This document shows positions 11,480 through 23,349 of a stretch of 64,000 nucleotides of DNA, one piece after another. Origin of the DNA: Hanleya hanleyi (taxonomy: Eukaryota; Mollusca; Polyplacophora; Lepidopleurida; Hanleyidae); contig JAVTVY010020621.1 of NCBI GenBank assembly GCA_036873755.1, positions 1-64,000 on the forward strand, in the 5' to 3' direction. The stretch's first letter is position 1. Every line of letters starts with the position of its first letter. The translations under genes were made by a program, and so were the position numbers. The notes beneath the pieces were generated by a model, which ran no database searches, was not told the origin of the DNA, and was given only the letters and a program-made list of their open reading frames with translations.

Positions 11480-12965
11480 AAATCAACTAAACTCGGATTG
11501 GCACGAGTCGTACAATCAAGCAATCCAAGTCAATATATTTATTATTTGCCATGGCCTTTCCTGACTCATCATCTGGGGTACCAATTATATGACTAGACAT
11601 AAATAAACGAGGATCTAGATTTCTTATAGTATCAAATAGCTTTTTTCAAATTACTAGTACACAATAAAGACAATTTAATTCTATCACTTATATCCTCCAA
11701 TCTCAATAATTAGGCCAGGGAGCAAATGATCGGTCTGAAGTTTTTCTTCTTCTTTTTCGGTTCAACTCCATTAACAAGATTCATGTATAAAGAACGTCTA
11801 AACCCATTACACTAAGTGCCCTCTCCGAGAGAAATTGGCCTGAATTTAGAATTAAGCCGGATAGGATGACAATTGGCAGGGAGAATATCCCTACGGTTTG
11901 CATGAGATCGGGTCGAGTATTCAACACTGAGCTATAGATGTACTGACCCGCAATACTGTAAACATTTCCATTCTGATTTGAGATACAGGAGATACAAAAG
12001 GATGAACAAATCGATACTGGATCGACTGGGGTAATGGTGAGATTCAGACCGAATTACAGACATGCCCCTCAGTCCCCTTGACCCGAGATAAATGTATAGC
12101 ATCTTCACTGATTATTCACCTTGACAATGAGTAGCATTGGTATTGGTACCGTGGCACTACATGTACGCTATATTGTATCGGACTAAATTGGTTCAGCTGA
12201 CGAGGGGCCGTTCGTCCTCAAGGCTGTATGTACTTGTCAGTTCCTCAAATAGTCGAAGTCTTCGCTTTGGGATCCAATACTGTGTCTGTATCCTGCAGCA
12301 TGGCATGTTCACGCCTTTTTACCCCGGTTTTATTAGTTCTCCGTTCCCTTTTAGACAGACAATCTAATAGGATGACGACCTGGACGCACAATCCCAGTGC
12401 AAATAGTAAACAATGACATCGTATTTACTCTCTTGCCATGATGCTCATTCCACGAGACAACAACATTGCAGCCTTCGAAAAAGTGGAATCAATGTTCCTC
12501 GTTCAAAAAAAATAAACTATTTCGTGTTTTTGTTTTTGTTGCTTTCATTGGTTAGACTTCTTCCAATTTTCTCCAATAAGCCAATCAAAACACTAGATTT
12601 CATTTTGAAAACTGACCAATCGAGCGTATCCCATGGATTTAGACATTTCAAAATCCAGGATAGAGAGAAGAGCGTAGCATGTTCACGGATATTTATCATG
12701 CTATTACAGGTGCTCCAGGAGACAGACACTTCGTCTGATGAGCCGATAACCTGCATGGATGGGCAAACGATGTACAAATAGTAGATGGATGAGCATCGTA
12801 TCTTCTGTCTTTCCAATTTGTCCTTCCCAGAGCAAATGTAACACACGTCACATTAACATCTTAGCCGTTGTAGATGTCAAACCCATCCTCCTCGTTCTTT
12901 TTAAGGTCTTTTAACTCACAAACCCATTGCCGTCAACAATAAAGACGTTCCACGTTCATGATCGG
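11480..12965. repeat. array unit 4 (short form)
   Basis: This unit is a near twin of unit 5: landmarks from 12137 to 12965 recur at an exact 1474-base offset with no net insertion or deletion. The minus-strand sub-block A frame carries a TGA where other units read TCA, and the Lys-Glu-rich tail frame is shifted by one A. Confidence 0.85.
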
Positions 12966-14439
12966 AAATCAACTAAACTCGGATTAGCCCGAACCGTACA
13001 ATCAAGCAATCCAAGGCAATATATTTAATATTTGCCATGACCTTTCCTGACACTCATTATCTGGGATACCATTATCTGGTTAGACATAAATAAACGAGGA
13101 TCTAGATTTCTTATAAAATAGCTTTTTTCGAATTACTAGTACACAATAAAGTTTATTTAATTCTACCACTTGTATTTTCCAATCTCAATAATTAGGCCAG
13201 AGCGGTCTATCGTTTTTCTTTCTTTTTTCGGTTCAACTCCATTAACAAGATTCATGTATAAAGGACGTCTAAACTCATTACACCGAGAGCCGTCTCCGAG
13301 AGAAATTGACCTGAATTTAGAATGAAGCCGGAGAGGATGAGAATTGGCAGGAAGAATATCCCAAAGGTTTGTATGAGTTCGGGTCGCGTATTCAACACTG
13401 AGCTATAGATGTACTGATCCGCAATGCTGTAAACATTTCCATTCTGACTTGAGATACAGAAGATGCAAAAGGATGAACAAATCGATACTGGATCGACTGG
13501 GGTAATGGTGAGATTCAGACCGAATTACAGACATGCCCCTCAGTCCTCTTGACCCGAGATAAAAGTATATCATCTCCACTGATTATTCAAAGTGACAATG
13601 CGGAGTAGCATTGATATTGGTACCGTGGCACTACATGTACGCTATATTCTATCGGACTAAATCGGTTCAGCTGACGAGGGGCCGTTCGTCCTCAAGGCTG
13701 TATGTACTTGTCAGTTCCTCAAATAGTCGAAGTCTTCGCTTTGGGATCCAATACTGTGTCTGTATCCTGCAGCATGGCATGTTCACGCCTTTTTACCCCG
13801 GTTTTATTAGTTCTCCATTCCTTTTTAGACAGATAATCTAATAGGATGACGACCTGGACGCACAATCCCAGTGCAAATAGTAAACAATGACATCGTATTT
13901 ACTCTCTTGCCATGATGCTCATTCCACGAGACAACAACATTGCAGCCTTCGAAAAAGTGGAATCAATGTTCCTCGTTCAAAAAAAATAAACTATTTCGTG
14001 TTTTTGTTTTTGTTCCTTTCATTGGCTAGACTTCTTCCAATTTTCTCCAATAAGCCAATCAAAACACTAGATTTCATTTTGAAAACTGACCAATCGAGTG
14101 TATCCCATGGATTTAGACATTTCAAAATCCAGGATAGAGAGAAGAGCGTAGCATGTTCACGGATATTTATCATGCTATTACAGGTACTCCAGCAGACAGA
14201 CACCTCGTCTGATGAGCCGATAACCTGTATGGATGGACAAACGATGTACAAATAGTAGAAGGATGAGCATCGTATCTTCTGTCTTTCCAATTTGTCCTTC
14301 CCAGAGCAAATGTAACACACGTCACATTAACATCTTAGCCGTTGTAGATGTCAAACCCATCCTCCTCGTTCTTTTTAAGGTCTTTTAACTCACAAACCCA
14401 TTGCCGTCAACAATAAAGACGTTCCACGTTCATGATCGG
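12966..14439. repeat. array unit 5 (short form)
   Basis: This unit is nearly identical to unit 4 and shares its TGA in sub-block A on the minus strand, so that stop predates the unit 4/5 duplication. Both units also have an open 122-codon plus-strand frame (12413-12781 and 13887-14255). Confidence 0.85.
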
Positions 14440-16245
14440 AAATCAACTAAACTCGGATTAGCCCGAACCGTACAATCAAGCAATCCAAGGCAATATATTT
14501 AATATTTGCCATGACCTTTCCTGACACTCATTATCTGGGATACCATTATATGGTTAGACATAAATAAACGAGGATCTAGATTTCTTATAGTATCAAATAG
14601 CTTTTTTCGAATTATTAGTACACAATAAAGTTTATTTAATTCTACCACTTGTATTTTCCAATCTCAATAATTAGGCCAGATAGCAACTGAGCGGTCTATC
14701 GTTTTTCTTTCTTTTTTCGGTTCAACTCCATTAACAAGATTCAAGTATAAAGGACGTCTAAACTCATTACACCGAGAGCCGTCTCCGAGAGAAATTGGCC
14801 TGAATTTAGAATTAAACCGGAGAGGATGACAACTGGCAGGAAGAATATCCCAAAGGTTTACATGAGATCGGGCCGAGTATTCAACACTGAGCTATAGATG
14901 TGCTGACCCGCAATGCTGTAAACATTTCCATTCTGACTTGAGATACAGAAGATGCAAAAGAATGAACAAATCGATACTGGATCGACTGGGGGAATGGCGA
15001 GATTTAGACCGAATTACAGACATGGCCCACAGTCCTCTTGACCCGAAATAAACGTATATCATCTCCACCAATTATTCAGCGTGACAATGCGAAGGTGCAT
15101 TGATATTGGCAGCGTGGCACTACATGTACGCTGTATTCTATCGGCCTAAATCGGCTTAGCTGACGTCGCCCACAAGGCTGTATGTGCTTGTCAGTTTCTC
15201 AGATATTCGAAGTCTTCGCTTCGAGATCCAATAGTATGTCTGTATCCTGTGGCATGGTATGTTCACGCTTATTTACCCCGGTTTTGTTAGGTCCCCATTC
15301 CTTTTTAGACAGACAATCTAATAGGCTCACGACCTGGACTCACAATCCCACTGTAAATGTTAAAAGAATGAGATTCGGGTTCACTGTCTTGCCAACATGT
15401 TCATTCGACGTGACAACAACATTGCAGCCTTCGAAAAAGTGGAATCAATGTTCTTCGTTCAAAAAAAAATAAACTATTTTGTGTTTTTGTTTTTGTAGCT
15501 TTCATTGGCTAGACTTCTTCCAATTTTCTCTAATAAACCAATCAAAACATTAGGTTTCTTTTTGCAAATTGAACTGACCAATCGAGTGTATCGAAATTGG
15601 AATATAAGCCTTGTTTTGATCAAACATCCCTTGGATTTCGACATTCAGAAGACAATTTTCGTCCATTTGGAGCATTGCAGCCTTCGAAAAAGTGGAATCA
15701 ATGTTCTTCGTTCAAAGAAAAACAAACCATTTTGTGTTTTTGTTTTTGTAGCTTTCATTGGCTAGACTTCTTCCAATTTTCTCCAATAAGCCAATCAAAA
15801 CACTAGATTTCATTTTGAAAGATGGACTGACCAATCGAGTGTATTGAAATGGAAGATACGCCTTGTTTTGATAAAACAACCCATGGATTTCGACATTCAG
15901 AAGACAATTGTCGTCCATTTGGATATTTCAAAATCCAGGATAGAGAGAAGGGCGTAGCATGTTCACGCATATTTATCATGCTATTACAGGTGCTTCAGGA
16001 GACGGACAGACACCTCGTCTGATGAGCCGACAACCTGGACGGCCAAACGATGTACAAATAGTAGAAAGATGAGCATCGTATCTTCTGTCTTTCCAATTTG
16101 TCCTTCCCAGAGCAAAGGTAACACACGTGACATTGACATCTTATCCGTTGTAGAGGTGAAACACATCCTCCTCGTTCTTTTTAAGGTCCTTTACCTCACA
16201 AACCCATTGTCGTCAAAAGTAAAGACGTTTCACGTTCATGATCGG
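14440..16245. repeat. array unit 6 (long form with internal duplication)
   Basis: This is the longest unit. A segment of about 253 bp beginning attgcagccttcgaaaaagt is present twice, at 15421 and 15674. It covers the CCAAT cluster and the 75-bp segment, so this unit has two CCAAT clusters. Removing the extra copy gives a length typical of the long form. Confidence 0.85.
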
Positions 16246-17785
16246 AAATCAAGTAAACTCGCATTGGCACGAACCGTACAATCAAGCAATCCAAGACTAT
16301 ATATTGATTATTTGCCTTGACCTTTCCTGAGACTCATTATCTGGGGAACCATTATTTGGCTATAGACATAAATACACGAGGATCTAGATTTCTTATAGTA
16401 TCAAATAGCTTTTTTCAAATTACTAGTACACAATAAAGATAATTTAATTCTATCCCTTATATCCTCCAATCTGAAAAATTAGTCCAGAGAGCAAATGATC
16501 GGTCTGACGTTTTTCTTCTTCTTTTTTCGGTTCAACTCCATTAACAAGATTCATGTATAAAGGACGTCTAAACTCATTACACCGAGAGCCGTCTCCGAAA
16601 GAAATTGGCCTGAATTTAGAATTAAGCCAGAGAGGATGACAATTGGCAGGAAGAATATCCCAAAGGTTTGCATGAGATCGGGTCGAGTATTCAACACTGA
16701 GCTATAGATATACTGACCCGCAATGCTGTAAACATTTCCATTCCGACTTGAGATACAGAAGATGCAAAAGGATGAACAAATCGATACTGGATCGACTGGG
16801 GGAATGGCGAGATTTAGACCGAATTACAGACATGCCCCACAGTCCCCTTGACCCGAGATAAACGTATATCATCTTCACTGATTATTCACCGTGACAGAGC
16901 GGAGGAGCATTGGTATTGGTACTGTGGCACTACATGTACGCTATATTCTATCGGACTAAATCGGTTTAGCTGACGAGGGGCCGTTCGTCCACAAGGCTGT
17001 ATGTCCTTGTCAGTTCCTGAGATATTCGAAGTCTTCGCTTCGAGATCCAATGGTATGTCTATATCCTGGGGCAGGGTATGTTCACGCCTTTTTACCCCGG
17101 TTTCATTGGTTCTCCATTCCTTTTTTCCAGACAATCTTGTAGGCTGACGACCTGGACTCACAATTCCAGTGCAAATAGTAAAACAATGAGCATCGTGTTC
17201 ACTGTCTTGCCAACAAGCTCAGTCCACGTGACAACAACAATGCAGCCCTCGAAAAAGTGGAACCAATGTTCTTCGTTCAAGAAAAATAAACTACTTTGTG
17301 TTTTTGTTTTTGTAGCTTTCATTGGCTAGAATTCTTCCAATTTTCTCCAATAAACCAATCAAAACACTAGATTTCATTCTGAAAGATGAACTGACCAATC
17401 GACTGTATTGAAATGGAAGATATGCCTTGTTTTGATAAAACATCCCATGGATTTCGACATTCAGTAGACAACTGTCGTCCATTTAGATATATCAAAATCC
17501 AGGATAGAGAGTAGGGCGAGCATGTTCACGCATGATCTTACCGGTGCTCCAGGAGACGGACAGACACCTCGTCTGATGAGCTGACAACCTGGACGGACGA
17601 ACGATGTAGAAATAGTAGAAGGACGAGCATCGTATCTTCTGTCTTTCCAATTTGTCCTTCCCAGAGCAAAGGTGACACACGTGACATTAACATCTTAGCC
17701 GTTGTAGATGTCAACCCCATCCTCTTCGTTCTTGTTAAGGTCCTTTAACTCACAAACCCATTGCCGTCCACATATACATTCTACG
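16246..17785. repeat. array unit 7 (long form)
   Basis: The 75-bp segment is present at about 17400-17480. The Lys-Glu-rich minus-strand tail is open and ends GLIFQIGGYKG. Confidence 0.85.
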
Positions 17786-19267
17786 TTTATCTAAACTCGG
17801 AATGGCACGAACCGTACAATCAAGCAATCCATGACTATATACTTATTATTTGCCATGACCTTTCCTGAGACTCCTTATCTGGGGTACCATTATATGGCTA
17901 GACATAAATAAACGAGGATCGAAATTTCTTATAGAATCAAATAGCTTTTTTTTCAAATTACTAGTACACAATAAAGATAATTTAATTCTATCACTTATAT
18001 TCTCCAATCTCAGTAATTAGGCCAGAGAGCAAATGATCCGTCTGAAGTTTTTCTTCTTCCTTTTTTGGTTCAACTCCATTAACAAAATTCATGTATAAAG
18101 GACGTCGAGAGCCCACTCCGAGAGAAATTGGCCTGAATTTAGAATTAAGCCGGAGAGGATGAGAATTGGCAGGAAGAATATCCCAAAGGTTTGCATGAGA
18201 TCGGGTCGAGTATTCAACAATGAGCTATAGATGTACTGACCCGCAATGCTGTAAACATTTCCATTCCGACTTGAGATACAGAAGATGCAAAAGGATGAAC
18301 AATTCGATACTGGATCGACTGGGGGAATGGCGAGATTTAGACCAAATTACAGACATGCCCGACAGTCCCCTTGACCCGAGATAAACGTATATCATCTCCA
18401 CTGATTGTTCACAGTGACAAAGCGGAGGAGCATTGGTATTGGTAGTGTGGTACTACATGTACGCTATATTCTATCGGACTAAACTGGCTTAACTGACGAG
18501 GGACCGTTCGTCCACAAGGCTGTATGTGCTTGTCAGTTCCTCAGATAGTCGAATTCATCGAATTGGGATCCAATAGTATGTCTGCATCCTGGCGCATGGC
18601 ATGTTCACGTCTGTTTCCCCCGGTTTCGTTGGTCTTCCATTCCTTTTTAGCCAGACAATCTAATAGGATGACGACCTTTACTCACAATCTAATGCAGATG
18701 GTAAAACAATGAGCAACGTGTTCACTGTCTTGCCAACATGCTCATTCCACGTGACAACAACATTGCAGCGTTTGAACAAGTGGGATTGATCTTCCAGAGA
18801 AAAATAACAACTATTTTGTGTTATTGTTTTTGTAGCTTTCATTGGTTAGAATTCTTCCAATTTTCTCCAAAAAGCCAATCAAAACACTAGATTTCATTTT
18901 GAAAAATGAACCGACCAATCCAATTGTCGAAACTGGAAGATACGCCTTGTTTCTGATAAAAAATTCCATGGATTTCGAAATTCAGAAGGCAACTGTGGTC
19001 CATTTAGAGATATTCAGTGTAGCGGGAAGGGCGTATCATGTTCACGCCTATTTATTATGTTACTGTAATTACCTCTCCTCTAGGCGACAGTCAGACACCC
19101 AGACTAATGAGCCGACAACCCGGACGGACAAACGATGTGCAAATATTACAAGGATGAGCATCATATTTTCTGTCTTTCCATTTTTTGAAACCCAGAGCAA
19201 AGGTAACACAAGTGACATTAACATATTAGCCGTTGTCGATATCAAACCAATCCTCTTCATTCTTTTC
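17786..19267. repeat. array unit 8 (terminal, most diverged)
   Basis: This is the last unit. It has lost the anchor motif at its start and has a small in-frame deletion in the gagagccgtctccgagag block. It carries the longest plus-strand frame of the array (18842-19291, 149 codons), but that frame runs through the CCAAT cluster, so it may be fortuitous. Similarity ends at about 19267, where another CCAAT-rich stretch and the 19.6-kb exons follow. Confidence 0.8.
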
Positions 19268-19384
19268 ACATGTAACCAAGAAGAAATGTAACTTGTATTC
19301 TAGCAACCACATTAAGACCCGGGGTATCTCTACCTAGACACCCCCTCATACACATAGTAATGAATCGTGTTAATGGAAAATGAC

Positions 19385-19465
19385 CCTGTAAATTCCAGCC
19401 AATCAGCAAATTGACATCCTGTGTGTATTGACCAATCACTTGTTTTACGCGACCATGGCATGTTA
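19385..19465 (+). promoter_or_regulatory. twin-CCAAT stretch before the 19.6-kb exons
   Basis: It contains gccaatcagcaaattgac and then ttgaccaatcacttg, followed by ttttacgcgaccatgg. A diverged relative at 55483-55550 has the same order (caatcagcaaagcaac, ttgaccaatcag, cttgttttac, gaccatg). The arrangement resembles the pair of boxes in the array units, suggesting a shared promoter ancestor. Confidence 0.4.
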
Positions 19466-19609
19466 TTATGAGACAACATCCCATGTGACTGACTTCCTAG
19501 TCAACATGTTATATCTGCGCCGCCTTCGCGACACGGGAACGTCATCGTGTCCACTGATGAATGTTTCGGACTGGACACGTTAATCATGTAATTCCGTTTC
19601 TATCCTCAG

Positions 19610-19820
19610 TTCTCATGTATGCAAGATGGTCAACGTTTCGCCTTTGGCGCAAGACTTAAACTTGACGTTATGAAGATGCCCCCGATAGCTGAGCTGAGAA
19701 AGTCGACATCTTTCAAGACGAGCGACCTGCCCTACCGGTGTGAAAGGAATCACACTTCTCAGACATTCGACCAAAACCTGGGGCATTTCCATACGAAAGA
19801 GTACTATTCGGATTTCGTGT
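19610..19820 (+). CDS. candidate exon a of unrecognised gene
   Basis: The acceptor is tttctatcctcag. The open frame starts FSCMQDGQRFAFGAR and continues through TSDLPYRCERNHTSQ to KEYYSDFV. The donor chosen here (GTATTAG at 19821) is weak, but it is the one that leaves the single base required by exon b, and the join creates a Trp codon. A related stretch, SLMQDDQYFVFG, occurs at about 55580-55630 behind a similar CCAAT-rich sequence. I do not recognise the family. Upstream exons would have to lie before or within the array. Confidence 0.4.
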
Positions 19821-19945
19821 GTATTAGGGAAACACGAATTAGATAGGTTGAGTGATAGTAAAGCGGACTAAAATTCCCAACGGACTACCTCTTCCCTTCA
19901 CACCGGATATATAACATGTTTTACACAATTTTTTTTTTATTACAG

Positions 19946-20040
19946 GGAAGTTCGGTGCTGATGAGCTAGAATTTTTCATTCGGAAAGAACTTAATTACGC
20001 AAGATCGAATTCACCGAATATATTTAGACTCAATGTTTTT
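19946..20040 (+). CDS. candidate exon b of unrecognised gene
   Basis: This is a textbook short exon: a long T-tract ending ttattacag, 95 nt, then a perfect GTAAGT donor. Skipping the first two bases gives 31 open codons including FGADELEFFIRKEL and ending FRLNVF. The peptide is charged and soluble-looking, with no signal or membrane segment. Phase agrees with exon c, which starts on a codon boundary. Family not recognised. Confidence 0.6.
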
Positions 20041-20335
20041 GTAAGTTACGAGCAAAACTGATCGGTCCTTCGCCAAAAGGCAGTCTGTTTACACGACATA
20101 ACTTCGGCAGGGAAGTAATCAAGTACAGATTGCTTGGCATCTTTTCGCAGTTATTGCCTATATTTAGACTTTTTCGCATCCCTATTTGCATATAGATCGT
20201 TTCTTGCCAGCCATTTCTTATGAACGTAAACTTGATCTTGCAGATAATATTATGTTATCTAACCACTATGCTGATTGCTTCGGTCTTCTAGGTGTTGGAA
20301 TTGTGTTAATGAATTTTTTTTCTTAAAATATATAG

Positions 20336-20440
20336 GGTGAACCTAACATAGATTCACGAGAAAAATCTATTCTCACGAAAGGTATAGACAGGAATGGAAT
20401 TTATATGGTGTTCAAATCAGAAATCACAATCAACGTGTGA
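20336..20440 (+). CDS. candidate terminal exon c of unrecognised gene
   Basis: The acceptor is a T-rich tract ending aaaatatatag. It is in phase with exon b and gives 34 codons (GEPNIDSREKSILTKG, then IDRNGIYMVFKSEITINV) and a TGA at 20438-20440. An internal GTATAG after ACGAAAG could be used as a donor instead, but reading on to a stop gives a plausible C-terminus. No AATAAA was seen immediately downstream. Confidence 0.45.
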   Translation, partial: GEPNIDSREKSILTKGIDRNGIYMVFKSEITINV

Positions 20441-20444
20441 CTGT

Positions 20445-21890
20445 AACGAATGGAATTTTACAAACTCCTAACAGCGCGTATCAGCTGAAAGACTTCCGTC
20501 TTCGCTTCAACCACTGTCCGCAATTGAAATATCGTTAACACCCCTCAGCGCTGAGATTACTCCGCAACATAAACCTTCCCTCTACCTTCTAATAGCCTTT
20601 GGTCCATCAACAAAATATATCTCAAAAGTATTTATCCAATAGCTTAGCCCGTTAAAGAGGCTAGATTCCTGAGTTTCTCTACTTTCTTAACGAACCTATT
20701 CGCGTACGGAGCTGCACCAATGTGTGATCAAACCCAGAAATTCTGAAAAATTTCTTCGGAACTGTGCTAGAGTATTCGACTGCTGTCAGGGGTTCAATGA
20801 CACACCCTGTGATGAGGTTGCATCACGATGTCTTGCTGGTATCATTGGAAGGAGTTGATCGCGTGGTCGACAAGAAACTAACTTGTGTTCTTTTGAATTT
20901 TCTTGTTATGAATGTCTGAATTTAGGCGCAAATTGTTTCACGCTAACATAGAAGGCTGACGGGACTCGGATCTCTAGCCAACTAAGCTAAACTTCTTCCA
21001 CATAAATAGAGATTTAATGACGGTGTTTTGTAGAACCAGGTATTTAGATTACGCGGACATGGATTTCGGATCCGAGGCCTGTATCACATATTTAACTCGA
21101 TGACGTGGGTTCAACCTGAATCAACACCACCAACATGCAGCAGCTATGTAATAAATAGCTATCTAGCCATCAAACCACCCACGTAATTGTAAATGAAGAT
21201 ATATGAGTTAATGACACTGTCATATCAAAGAGCTTAACATTTAACGGCATGTCATTGATGTCCAAGAAGACGTCAGTCGTCAGGTAGATATGGGCGAGAA
21301 AGGTAATGACATTAGATCTCTTATAGATGTGACAGGTAATCAAAAGTGAGGGTGACATACATATACTATGGGACGTTAAGCATGATAAATGGTGATGGAA
21401 TATCTGGAAATTCCTTTCTCAGATGCAGGTTTACAGCTCATCACAGGGTAATAAAAATGGTACTTAGATTATACCGGTACTAAACCCATGACTTGACGTT
21501 CGTTAAGTAGCTATAAACCACAAATCAAGTCCGATATCATTAGGCGAACATAGGTCGTACATTCATTCGGGACTTGCACAAATGCAGTCATGTGGGACAT
21601 TTTGGATGAGTTCTGACAGACGTCATATGGGAGGTAACCTGCGGAAGTTTCAACGATCGCAAAAAATAACATTGGAGTCAATAAGAAATATTTTTAAAAC
21701 TAACCTTTGCAGCTTGATTCTGGTGGATCAAATTCAGAAGTGTATTTATTACCTTTCAAGCGAGACAACTTGTATAATTTTCACTCATATAGAACAGACG
21801 TTATCAACGAAAAAACTAGTGTGCTCCATGCAAATCTTATGACGTCAAACGACCGGAAATCACCGAGTAGGTCACGTGATCGACACATGA
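20445..21890. other. no gene recognised
   Basis: It holds possible downstream sequence of the 19.6-kb gene. A minus-strand ORF (21170-21358) and a plus-strand ORF (21582-21842) have no recognisable domain. The latter contains a possible short exon ending before GTAACC near 21633. Confidence 0.3.
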
Positions 21891-21894
21891 GAAA

Positions 21895-22075
21895 TAAGTG
21901 AATGCAGTAGCCAATCGTCGCCAATAAAGACGTGCCACATTCATGATCTGGATACCACATTGGCAAGGCTCTGTTAACGCCAAACTCCACCAGGTAAAAT
22001 AAAAATATATAAACACAAACTCGTTATTTGCAAGAGAGAAGCAGTCATTAGTTTTCAATGATGCCGGCAAAACAC
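21895..22075 (-). repeat. array-like fragment plus module T
   Basis: A stretch around caataaagacgtgccac and ttcatgatctgg resembles the end of each array unit (caataaagacgttccacg, ttcatgatcgg). It is followed on the minus strand by the T block with its ctgcttctctcttgcaa acceptor-like tract. This links the array to the module mosaic. Confidence 0.5.
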
Positions 22076-22139
22076 CTAGTCTATTGAATGTCCTGAATTT
22101 ATGATGGCAAAGATCTATTAGTATCTAAATAGCATACAT

Positions 22140-22405
22140 ACGATAAGAATGAGCGTAAAAATAATCCAGTTTCCTGTGAAAACAAAAACGTCAACAGTTT
22201 TCAGAGATAATTGTGAATAGAGCATTGCTAGGGACCGTGTGGTCATGCCATTCATGGTGTCCGCAAGAACATCTACAATAAAAGCGTGGCTGGGATACAA
22301 AGCATCACAGGGACCAGTTTTGGTTATTTTGATATTTTCAGAAATATGCAGTCCCTGGATTTGACTCTGGAGTCATATGACTTCTTGTCGGTACCATTTT
22401 GTCGG
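22140..22405 (-). repeat. module L, copy 2 (reverse)
   Basis: The reverse complement matches the L core (catcttgaatggc region, cacacggcc, aagcgtggctgggata). At 22380-22410 a short direct repeat of ttgtcggtaccatt is present. Confidence 0.6.
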
Positions 22406-23129
22406 TACCATTTTGCCATCACCATTGTCATGATGCCTTTAATTACTTATTAGTTTAATTATAACTAACCAGTTATCACTATGATGAAATATTGTAAACT
22501 GGTCCCTCATGCTAATAGAAATATCCTTTAGAGATCCGCAAATGTAACGACCCGGAGATTCTAAAGCATTAAGCTATGGCATTCAAATGCTTGGTAATTT
22601 GCAGAACCCCAGTTGAAACCGTTATTGGGCATACCCATACGAAGACGATTTGTGGATCACATCTTCTGACAACAGTCGAGTCAACAAGAGGCGATCAGAT
22701 ATGCTTCGATATCAAAGGGAATACAGGGTCAGTATAACCCTCGTTAGTTGTACGATCGAACGCTGCACTAAAAACCCGATCAATCCTGCTAACTGAAACT
22801 GCTTAGGGAATATCAGCTTGCAATTTGGAGTGTACCCTACAACCTGAATAAGCTTAGCTATCCGGTATTATATCAATGTATCTCGATTATAACAGGATTT
22901 CGTGGACCTCGTATGTAATTCAAACCACATTATAGTATGCACTTCCGAGGTTATGGACTCCCAAGTATCATTGAGGCTGCCCGACCGTTGAAGGGCACGG
23001 GACAGGAAATATGGACCACGTCTGTATTTCCTTATTCGTGATGTTCAAATAAAGTCAAAATCAAAGCATAGCCCATGTACATTATTCTGTAGACAACGAT
23101 GTGGAAATTCATTTTGATCAATTACAACA

Positions 23130-23345
23130 CATATAAGGGAAGTGGGAAGAGGTGCCGACATACTGACAGAGCCACATGACTTCACAGTATAGTCTTCCGG
23201 TTAACCTATTCTAAAGCACATACCAAGAATCTAACGATTCGTGATATGTGTTGTATGTCAGGCACGCTTTTATTGTACCTATTCATGTGGCAACTTGGAT
23301 GATATGACCACACGGCCCCTAGCACCGGAATAAGCGGTATTAGAT
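23130..23345 (+). repeat. module L, copy 3
   Basis: It starts with aggtgccgacatactgac and carries cacgcttttattgtacc, then gaccacacggcccctagc. The middle part is replaced by unrelated sequence compared with other copies. Confidence 0.6.
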
Positions 23346-23349
23346 ACTT

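Larger units (their letters stand above)
6990..19267. repeat. eight-unit tandem array, about 1.5 kb per unit
   Basis: Eight head-to-tail copies are phased here on the motif aaatcaactaaactcgg. Unit starts are about 6998, 8473, 9941, 11480, 12966, 14440, 16246 and 17786. Each unit holds the same landmarks in order: taaataaacgaggatctaga; a gaagaagaaa/ttcttcttcttt tract; a conserved block around gagagccgtctccgagag; sub-block B; a CCAAT cluster; and sub-block A. A and B are related to each other (both contain atgctcat, then actatttgcac, then gtccaggt on the minus strand), so the unit itself arose from an internal duplication. Candidate frames on either strand are broken in at least one unit, so coding status is unresolved and transcription direction unknown. 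Confidence 0.9.

Noticed and set aside
12413..14255. Matching 122-codon plus-strand ORFs in units 4 and 5
   Set aside because: The two units are near-identical recent duplicates, so shared openness carries little weight, and the frame runs through the CCAAT cluster and is closed in other long-form units.
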